64,000 nucleotides of DNA from Candidatus Poribacteria bacterium (GTDB lineage Bacteria; Poribacteria; WGA-4E; WGA-3G), in the NCBI GenBank assembly GCA_028821605.1, contig JAPPFM010000027.1, positions 1-64,000 on the forward strand. The letters run 5' to 3'. Below, one piece after another: positions 58,041-64,000 of this stretch; the first letter of the stretch is position 1; every line of letters starts with the position of its first letter. Below the pieces are notes generated by a model. It was not told the DNA's origin, ran no database searches, and saw only the letters and a list, made by a program, of their open reading frames with translations. The translations under genes and the position numbers were made by a program.

Positions 58041-60629
58041 ATGAAAAGAAAGCAGTTTTTAATCTTTAGACTACTATTGGCTTTTGTGCTATTTTTACCT
58101 ATCAGTGTATCAATTGCCGCACCTAAAACAGTACTTGAGGGACACACAGATCGTGTCTGGAGTGTTGCTTTTAGTCCAGATGGGAATATGATTGCTAGTG
58201 CTAGTTGGGATGACACTATTCGTCTTTGGGATGTAAAAACAGAGAGACTTTTACACATTCTTACAGGTCATACCAGTGATGTTACTACCGTTGCTTTCAG
58301 TCCAGATGGAAAAACACTTGTCAGTGGAAGTTGGGATGCGACCATTAAATTATGGGATCCACTCAGCGGAAAACTTAAAAGGACGTTGACCGAACATGCA
58401 GGCGGAATCTCATCTGTTGTTTTCAGTCCAGATGGACAAACATTTGCCAGTGGAAGTGCAGACAAAACTGTTAAGTTATGGAATACTTCCACATGGCAAC
58501 TTAAAACTACACTTACAGAGCATAATGATGTCGTTGATGTAGTAGCACTTGCCCCTAATGGAGGAATGCTTGCAAGCGGTAGTCGGGATAAAACAATTTG
58601 CTTATGGTTTCGTTTATGGAATGGAAATTGGAAACATCTGTATACGCTCAATGGACATACAGATCAAATTTCGCATTTGGCGTTTAGTCCTGATAGCCAA
58701 ACATTAGTTAGTTCTGCCAGGGATAACGCCGTTAAACTATGGAATTCTGATACTGGAATAGAGAAAAAAACGATCAAAACAATGGGACCAGTGCTGTTTA
58801 GTTCCGATGGTACAACACTTCTTATTGGCGGCCGCGCAATCTCTCTTTGGGATACTCAAGTTAGTGAATATAAAAGACCGCTCACTGGAGATATACCCTA
58901 TACACTATCCATCGCTTTTAGTCCAAATGAAGATATGGTTGTTAGCGGGAATGAAGATCATAAGGTTTATTTGTGGGAGTATAATTCTTCTGATCACGAT
59001 ATTCCAACTATCACCGATAATGGCATGGTTCGTTTGATTTATTTTCTACCAAAGGGTCGGGAACATCGCGAAGAAAGAGTTCAAGCTATACGTGAATTAG
59101 CGAAAGATACAAAACAGTTTTTCGCCGAGGAAATGCACAGAAATGGATTTGGCGGTAAATCTTTTAATATTGAAACCGATAAAAACGGAGAGCCAGTCGT
59201 ACATAGTATTAATGGTAAGTTTGATGAAGATTACTACAACAAAAATGAAAGAAAAAACCCTGAGTGGGCTTTATGGGAAGAAATTGTTGAAAATTTCGAC
59301 GATTTTCAGCATGTCTATCTTACTTACATGGACACGAACAGTGAAATTATTGGCAAAGATGCGTGCGGTATAGGAGGTCCGAGTTATTTTACGCTTTCTG
59401 TTCATGCACATGCGTCTATTGGTGGGTTAGCACTCAGACATAGACACAACACACAAACGGATGAGGTGCTTGGGGGCATGGGAATGATTCCAGCCTCTGG
59501 TCACTGCTTTAGAAATAATCGTGAGGATCTGCACCCATTCGTAGTAACAATTCATGAACTTTTGCACGCCTTTGGATTAGAACACGATTACCGAGAAGGA
59601 CGCGATAGCGATACTGCGATAGGTGGAAGGGGATTCCGATTATCTAAATGTGCAGCGGAATGGCTGAATGTAAGTCGGTTTTTTAATTCAAGATCTGTCT
59701 CATTCAATACAAAAGGTAGTGTTGAATTTATATCAATCAATACTTACGGAAATGACGAGGTCAGTCTGAGTTTTCAACTCACTGATCCCGATAGATTACA
59801 TCAGGCGCAATTATTAGTACCAGAGGATGGTGCTTGGACTGCTTTTCGGTTAATAGAATGTAAAATATTAAATGGACAAACTCAAAAAGTGACCTTTGTC
59901 ACGACAGAATTGAACAATCAACCGACGGAGAGAGTAACAATTCAATTTATAGATGGTAGCGGAAATATCACATGGGCTACTTACCCAATCCAATTAGATG
60001 CAATAACTCAAACAAGAAACCCTTTAGATGTTAATAAAGATGGCAATATTGATATTAAGGATTTGGTGAAGGTCGCCTCCAATTTCGGTGAAAGACTGGG
60101 ACCAGAAGCGGATCAGGCCCCTGATGTCAATAGAGATGGCATAGTTGACATTCAAGACTTGATATTAGTTGTTGAAGAATTGAGCCGTGTTGTGGCTGCG
60201 CCTATGCTTAATCCACAGACTATTGAAGAATTTACTACTATAGATGCCCTTCAACGGTTGATTGAAGCAAAACACTTAGCAGTGAAAAATGGAGCATCAC
60301 AAGCAGGTATTCGCTTTTTAGAGGAGCTCTTGGTAGCGATAACTCCGCCGAGACAGACGGCTATCTTAGCTAACTACCCGAACCCGTTCAATCCAGAGAC
60401 ATGGATTCCCTATCAACTCGCAAATGACACACGGGTTAGTATATACATTTATTCTGTAGATGGACAACTTGTAAGAATGTTGGACTTAGGACATAAAACA
60501 TCAGGTCTTTATCATAGTCACTCACGCGCCGCGTATTGGGATGGGAAAAACCAATTCGGTGAACCTGCTGCAAGCGGTATTTATTTTTCTACACTTAATA
60601 CCGCTGATTTCACTGCCACAAAAAAATGA
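58041..60629 (+). CDS. WD40-metzincin-dockerin-FlgD-like fusion protein
   Basis: An 862-residue secreted protein. Start at 58041 leads into a signal peptide ([21 protein letters not shown]). Residues about 32-315 hold seven WD40 blades, one propeller. A linker leads to a protease-like part with [11 protein letters not shown] at 505-515, the metzincin zinc motif HExxHxxGxxH, and [15 protein letters not shown] after it. Residues about 660-720 have two dockerin-type calcium loops, [13 protein letters not shown] and [13 protein letters not shown]. The C-terminus ([16 protein letters not shown]...ASGIYFSTL) is FlgD-like, as in type IX-secretion-associated tails. The stop TGA follows a run of seven A; the next frame continues MIIKK-stop, a typical end for such domains. 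Confidence 0.92.
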   Translation: MKRKQFLIFRLLLAFVLFLPISVSIAAPKTVLEGHTDRVWSVAFSPDGNMIASASWDDTIRLWDVKTERLLHILTGHTSDVTTVAFSPDGKTLVSGSWDATIKLWDPLSGKLKRTLTEHAGGISSVVFSPDGQTFASGSADKTVKLWNTSTWQLKTTLTEHNDVVDVVALAPNGGMLASGSRDKTICLWFRLWNGNWKHLYTLNGHTDQISHLAFSPDSQTLVSSARDNAVKLWNSDTGIEKKTIKTMGPVLFSSDGTTLLIGGRAISLWDTQVSEYKRPLTGDIPYTLSIAFSPNEDMVVSGNEDHKVYLWEYNSSDHDIPTITDNGMVRLIYFLPKGREHREERVQAIRELAKDTKQFFAEEMHRNGFGGKSFNIETDKNGEPVVHSINGKFDEDYYNKNERKNPEWALWEEIVENFDDFQHVYLTYMDTNSEIIGKDACGIGGPSYFTLSVHAHASIGGLALRHRHNTQTDEVLGGMGMIPASGHCFRNNREDLHPFVVTIHELLHAFGLEHDYREGRDSDTAIGGRGFRLSKCAAEWLNVSRFFNSRSVSFNTKGSVEFISINTYGNDEVSLSFQLTDPDRLHQAQLLVPEDGAWTAFRLIECKILNGQTQKVTFVTTELNNQPTERVTIQFIDGSGNITWATYPIQLDAITQTRNPLDVNKDGNIDIKDLVKVASNFGERLGPEADQAPDVNRDGIVDIQDLILVVEELSRVVAAPMLNPQTIEEFTTIDALQRLIEAKHLAVKNGASQAGIRFLEELLVAITPPRQTAILANYPNPFNPETWIPYQLANDTRVSIYIYSVDGQLVRMLDLGHKTSGLYHSHSRAAYWDGKNQFGEPAASGIYFSTLNTADFTATKK

Positions 60630-60662
60630 TTATAAAAAAATAATTAGACGATTTTTGTAATT

Positions 60663-60678
60663 TAATGTGAGTTTGATA
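60663..60678 (+). promoter_or_regulatory. TAATGTGAGTTTGATA element
   Basis: A 16-base block 53 bases before the RhaI start that differs by one base from TAACGTGAGTTTGATA at 6034-6049, located 50 bases before the sulfatase start. Similar distance and orientation suggest a shared regulatory site. Confidence 0.4.
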
Positions 60679-60731
60679 CATATAGTAGATTTTAAAATGA
60701 ATTAGACACGCTTATGAAAGGAGCGAACACA

Positions 60732-61946
60732 ATGAGCAATCTCGTTTATGATCTTTTAGCCGAAAATTTAGAAAAACAGGGAATTCAGATAGAAACGGTC
60801 AAGGACCATCTCAAAACGCAGCACATCGAAACACCGTCGTGGGGCTACGGTAACTCCGGCACCCGATTTGGGGTCTTTGAACAACCCGGCGCGGCGCGAA
60901 ATGCAGCAGAGCGTTTGGAAGACGCTGCCACCGTTCACCGCTTCACCGGTATCGCCCCCACAGTCGCGCTCCACATTCCATGGGATAAAACCGACGATTG
61001 GGGTGCCTTGAAGCAGTACGCCGCGGATGTCGGTATCGGCATCGGTGCGATCAACCCGAACGTCTTCCAAGATCAGGCGTATAAACTCGGAAGCGTCTGC
61101 AACCCTGATGTCAGTATCCGCCGACTCGCCATTGATCACATGCTGGAATGTGTTGACATCATGGAGAAGACAGGCTCCGATCTGCTCAGTTTGTGGTTCG
61201 CAGACGGTACCAACTTTCCCGGCCAGTCGAATTTCAGGAAGCGCAAGCGGTGGATGGAGGAAGCATTAGCCGAAGTCTACGATGCCCTTCCAGATGCCAC
61301 CCGTATGCTCATCGAGTATAAATTCTTCGAGCCAGCGTTTTACCATACCGACCTCCCCGATTGGGGCACCGCCTACCTCATGGCAACGAAACTCGGTGAG
61401 AAAGCGCAGGTCCTCATCGACTTGGGGCATCACCCGCAAGGCACAAATATTGAGTTCATCGTTGCCTATCTGATTGACGAGGGGAAACTCGGTGGATTCC
61501 ACTTCAACTGCCGGAAATACGCCGACGACGATCTGACGGTCGGTTCTATCAATCCACAGGAGCTCTTCCTGATTTACACCGAGTTGGTCGCCGCAGAACT
61601 CGACCCAGATACGGAAACCGACATCGCTTACATGATTGATCAGAGCCACAATCTGAAGCCGAAGGTAGAAGCGAGTATCCAATCTGTCTGCAATCTCCAA
61701 AAGGCATACACAAAGGCACTGCTCGTTGACCGCGAGGCACTCGCAGCCGCGCAGGATGCTGCCGATCTCGTTGAAGCGGAGTCCATCCTCCAACGCGCGT
61801 ACGAAACGGATGTGAACCCACTTTTAGAGCAGGTCCGCTTGGAAATGGGACGCGATCCGCATCCGTTAGCAGCTTATCGGAAAAGCGGCTATTATGAGAA
61901 GATTAGTGCCGCGCGCGTCGGGGGCGAAAGCCAAGGCTGGGCATAG
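60732..61946 (+). CDS. rhaI: L-rhamnose isomerase, RhaI type
   Basis: A 404-residue TIM-barrel sugar isomerase that converts L-rhamnose to L-rhamnulose. [19 protein letters not shown] near 30-50, [20 protein letters not shown] near 67-86, [14 protein letters not shown] near 115 and [16 protein letters not shown] near 155-170 are characteristic of the RhaI-type isomerase. Metal ligands are in [14 protein letters not shown] near 195-208 and [16 protein letters not shown] near 227. The C-terminus ends [12 protein letters not shown] as in that family. AAGGAG eight bases upstream places the start at 60732. It should feed rhamnose from glycans into catabolism; no kinase or aldolase is adjacent. Confidence 0.9.
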   Translation: MSNLVYDLLAENLEKQGIQIETVKDHLKTQHIETPSWGYGNSGTRFGVFEQPGAARNAAERLEDAATVHRFTGIAPTVALHIPWDKTDDWGALKQYAADVGIGIGAINPNVFQDQAYKLGSVCNPDVSIRRLAIDHMLECVDIMEKTGSDLLSLWFADGTNFPGQSNFRKRKRWMEEALAEVYDALPDATRMLIEYKFFEPAFYHTDLPDWGTAYLMATKLGEKAQVLIDLGHHPQGTNIEFIVAYLIDEGKLGGFHFNCRKYADDDLTVGSINPQELFLIYTELVAAELDPDTETDIAYMIDQSHNLKPKVEASIQSVCNLQKAYTKALLVDREALAAAQDAADLVEAESILQRAYETDVNPLLEQVRLEMGRDPHPLAAYRKSGYYEKISAARVGGESQGWA

Positions 61947-62030
61947 GAATGGAAGGATAGACGCAAAAGTTGGAAGTGTGGAAGGTTGGAAGAGTGGGGC
62001 ACTTATCCTTCCTTTCTTCCATCCTTCCAG
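61946..62030. repeat. Inverted repeat, GGAAGGATAG type
   Basis: GGAAGGATA (61951-61959) faces TATCCTTCC (about 62004-62012), with tandem TGGAAG motifs and CTTCCATCCTTCCA between and after. It fills the gap between RhaI and the next oxidoreductase. A sibling is at 18334-18383. Confidence 0.6.
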
Positions 62031-62089
62031 TCAAACGCTTTCAATCCCATAAGCAAGCGCAAGAATTTTGCGTTCGTCTCATAAAAAAT

Positions 62090-63031
62090 ATGACTAAAAT
62101 TAAAATCGGAATTGTTGGTTCGGGCGGGATGGCACGGCACCATCTCGCCCGATTTGCACCAATGGAGACCGCTGAAGTCGTAGCGATCGCCTCCAGAAAT
62201 CAGCAGACAGGAACGCAACTTGCTGCAGCACATAACGCCGAATTTATCCCCGAATGGCATCGTCTTATTCAACGCGAAGATATAGACGGCATCGTTATCT
62301 GTACGCACAACGACAGCCACGGTGAGATTATCCTCGCGGCATTACAGGCGGATAAACACGTCTTTGTGGAATATCCGCTCGCCAGCGATGTTGGTGAAGG
62401 GGAAGCAGCACTTCGACTCGCTGAGGAGCACGGGCGTGTTCTCCGAGTCTCACATCCAGAAGTCGTTTCCAACACCCACAAGGCACTCAAGCAGAAAATA
62501 GGCGAACTCGGCGACTTACTCCTCACCTCGTTTGTGCGTCTCACGCCGGGACGCGGTGCCCGTCCTGAGATTCTCTTCAATCTGTCGGTGTCAGGTACAC
62601 CCACCCACTTCTTCATCTATCATATCTATCCGATTGTGGACTTTTTTGGTGGAGCCTCGTCTGTTAAAAAAAATGCTGTTTATGAAGGGCTAAAGGAAGA
62701 TGGGCAATACGACCGGTTTGTTAACACACTCACTGTCGAGTTTGAACGTGGTGGCATCGGACAGTGGACATGGGCAGGTGGCATAGCGATTAACGCAGCA
62801 GAAGAACACGAGCGATACGTCCTCACCAAAGGCACGATAAGCGATGCGGGTGGCGAATGGCACTGCACGACACCCGCTGGTGTAACACCGCTCATAATCC
62901 CAGATTCGCCGCAACCGACGCTTCAGGAATTGTGGCTCTCTGAAATCCGAGATACCGCTGACCAACCCCCGAATTTGGAGGACGCGACGGTTGCCCTTGA
63001 GGCAATCCGTATCAGCCTCGCATCCGAATAA
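62090..63031 (+). CDS. Gfo/Idh/MocA-family oxidoreductase
   Basis: A 313-residue NAD(P)-dependent dehydrogenase-like protein. KIGIVGSGGMARHHLARF near 5-22 binds the cofactor, IDGIVICTHNDSHGEI near 63 and KHVFVEYPLASDV near 86 (EYP in place of EKP) follow. The C-terminal domain is compact: LTPGRGARPEI and SGTPTHFFIYHIYPIVDFFGG hold the likely substrate-binding His. It is shorter than usual (about 330-380) because the beta-sheet domain is trimmed. The start at 62090 (MTKIKIGIVG) is used rather than a longer frame that runs through a repeat. Together with RhaI it may act in sugar conversion. Confidence 0.87.
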   Translation: MTKIKIGIVGSGGMARHHLARFAPMETAEVVAIASRNQQTGTQLAAAHNAEFIPEWHRLIQREDIDGIVICTHNDSHGEIILAALQADKHVFVEYPLASDVGEGEAALRLAEEHGRVLRVSHPEVVSNTHKALKQKIGELGDLLLTSFVRLTPGRGARPEILFNLSVSGTPTHFFIYHIYPIVDFFGGASSVKKNAVYEGLKEDGQYDRFVNTLTVEFERGGIGQWTWAGGIAINAAEEHERYVLTKGTISDAGGEWHCTTPAGVTPLIIPDSPQPTLQELWLSEIRDTADQPPNLEDATVALEAIRISLASE

Positions 63032-63032
63032 T

Positions 63033-63809
63033 CTATCCCAACGTCTGTTGAAACCACGCGACCGATTTGGCGATCACCGCTTGCTCCGATGCAACGGTGT
63101 TGAAGGTGTGGTCACCCTTATCAATGATTTCAAGTGCTGTTGGAGCGTCGCGTTTACGCGTGAGTTCGTAGTAGCGTTTGCCGTGAGAGACCGGCACCAC
63201 ATCGTCAGCACTGCCGTGGATGACGAGAAGCGCGCCCGTAAACTGCTGAATAAGAGCGGAAGGGCTTATTTCGGGGAGTTCTTCATAGAACGCCTTCCCG
63301 ACGATGTTTGGGTTTAGCTGCGCGATCTCCTCTGGTGTCGGTGTGTGCTTGGACCTCTCCAAGATTTCCTGTTTCCGATCTGGTGGGTCATCCGAGAGCG
63401 GTGCCCACATCACCGTTGACTTCACGCGCGCATCTTGCCCAGAGACACACGCCGCAACGCAGCCACCCATGCTCAACCCCAAAATGCCGATACGTTCAGG
63501 GTCTACACCTTGCATGGCACTGAGGACATCAATCGACTTGATGGCATCGGAGATCTCACCGCCGATGGTCATCTCTGAAAAATCACCGGCACTGTCCCCA
63601 GAGCCGCGGAAATCGAAGCGGAGCACGTAAAAGCCAATAGAGGCGAGTTCCCGCGCAGTTTTAACGAATATTCTGTGCGGTTCAACCTTTGTTCCAGTGA
63701 ATCCGTGAAAGAAAGCAACTGCTGGACACGGGGCATCGCAATCTGCTGGTGAATGCAATATCCCGTTTATCTGTTGTTCTTGATTGTAAAATACAACCGG
63801 TCTTTCCAT
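63033..63809 (-). CDS. Alpha/beta hydrolase
   Basis: A 258-residue serine hydrolase. PAVAFFHGFTGTKVEPHRIF near 35 forms the oxyanion loop (HGF), RFDFRGSGDSAGDFSE follows, and IGILGLSMGGCVAACV near 108 is the nucleophile elbow with GLSMGG. The acid is in HGSADDVVPVSHGKRYY near 205 and the His in IDKGDHTFNT near 236. GAGGAG precedes the ATG at 63809. It resembles the acyl-esterase/dipeptidyl-peptidase-like group; substrate unknown. It ends two bases from the facing oxidoreductase gene. Confidence 0.9.
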   Translation of the reverse strand: MERPVVFYNQEQQINGILHSPADCDAPCPAVAFFHGFTGTKVEPHRIFVKTARELASIGFYVLRFDFRGSGDSAGDFSEMTIGGEISDAIKSIDVLSAMQGVDPERIGILGLSMGGCVAACVSGQDARVKSTVMWAPLSDDPPDRKQEILERSKHTPTPEEIAQLNPNIVGKAFYEELPEISPSALIQQFTGALLVIHGSADDVVPVSHGKRYYELTRKRDAPTALEIIDKGDHTFNTVASEQAVIAKSVAWFQQTLG

Positions 63810-63832
63810 TTTTGTTTTTCTCCTCTTTTGTC

Positions 63833-63861
63833 TTGACATTAAAACTTATTTATGGTAAACT
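63833..63861 (+). promoter_or_regulatory. Strong promoter reading right out of the window
   Basis: TTGACA (63833-63838) and TAAACT (63856-63861), 17-base spacer, in AT-rich DNA with TATATAAT after it. The gene it drives begins beyond the window. Confidence 0.65.
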
Positions 63862-64000
63862 TATTATATAATAACTTCTGATTTCAGTAAGGTGTTGCAT
63901 CGCATGGCATCAAAGCCAGTGGGCTTACAAGTCCCTTCTTTTTTATCGAATATATTTGAAACTGCCCTTGTCTTCCTCTACCCTGCAGAATGCCGGGTCT
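63862..64000. other. Leader of an unseen downstream gene
   Basis: The remaining 139 bases show no start codon with a ribosome site in a long frame. They hold GGCATCAAAGCCAGTGGGCTT and a T-run (CTTCTTTTTTA) that could form a short terminator or leader structure, not resolved by eye. Confidence 0.35.

Overview
The window looks like a chromosomal piece of an uncultivated, probably Poribacteria-like, Gram-negative bacterium from a glycan-rich (for example sponge or marine) habitat. This is an inference from gene content: type I sulfatase, sialidase, an L-rhamnose isomerase of the RhaI type, three Gfo/Idh/MocA oxidoreductases, two phytanoyl-CoA-dioxygenase-like (PhyH) proteins, several secreted LamG proteins, many WD40 propellers, and a dockerin plus FlgD-like C-terminal domain. 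No rRNA, tRNA, CRISPR array or complete insertion sequence was seen; the extreme left edge looks like the right end of an IS200/IS605-type element.

Layout. 1-6000: a membrane protein with a sugar-binding-like tail, a HigB/HigA-like pair, a GIY-YIG (DUF123) protein, and a coupled M29 aminopeptidase / methyltransferase / VTT membrane protein operon. 6-14.2 kb: sulfatase, phosphohexomutase, YCF48-like propeller, oxidoreductase, LamG protein, PhyH protein. 14.2-18.3 kb: a small accessory stretch with a coiled-coil membrane protein, a decayed 3' fragment of a second PhyH gene, an unknown membrane-anchored protein, an HtrA-TPR fusion and a PIN-domain protein fused to its usual partner. 18.4-24.1 kb (minus strand): sialidase, two LamG proteins, a nucleotide-pyrophosphatase-like enzyme, GDPD and a ThuA-like protein. 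24-31.4 kb: methyltransferase, DUF2851, ThiE, SGNH hydrolase, and a TPR / CvpA / peptidase-MA cluster. 31.4-38.4 kb: ECF sigma factor with an FHA partner, then the conserved rho-rpmE-prfA-prmC order, preceded by about 1.2 kb of non-coding DNA with two near-consensus promoters and several strong hairpins. 38.4-46.1 kb: TPR lipoprotein, oxidoreductase, DUF4258/YgiT-like pair, succinate dehydrogenase operon. 46-57 kb: WD40 proteins, including three tandem paralogues, with a sugar epimerase, a PhyH protein and a kinase-like protein. 57.4-64 kb: HIT protein, a WD40-metzincin-dockerin-FlgD fusion, RhaI, oxidoreductase and an alpha/beta hydrolase.

Working together: secreted binding and cleaving proteins (LamG, sialidase, sulfatase, phosphodiesterases, metzincin) would process external glycans or matrix. 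RhaI, the phosphohexomutase and the oxidoreductases would handle the released sugars, and SDH would feed respiration. The most unusual signals are: (1) a short C-terminal tail of the form GK[LV][TS]xTW[GA]x[IL]K shared by four otherwise different secreted proteins; (2) the WD40-metzincin-dockerin-FlgD fusion, whose last codons appear displaced by a 7-A run; (3) the WD40 tandem array with copied junctions; (4) the long structured non-coding region upstream of rho.
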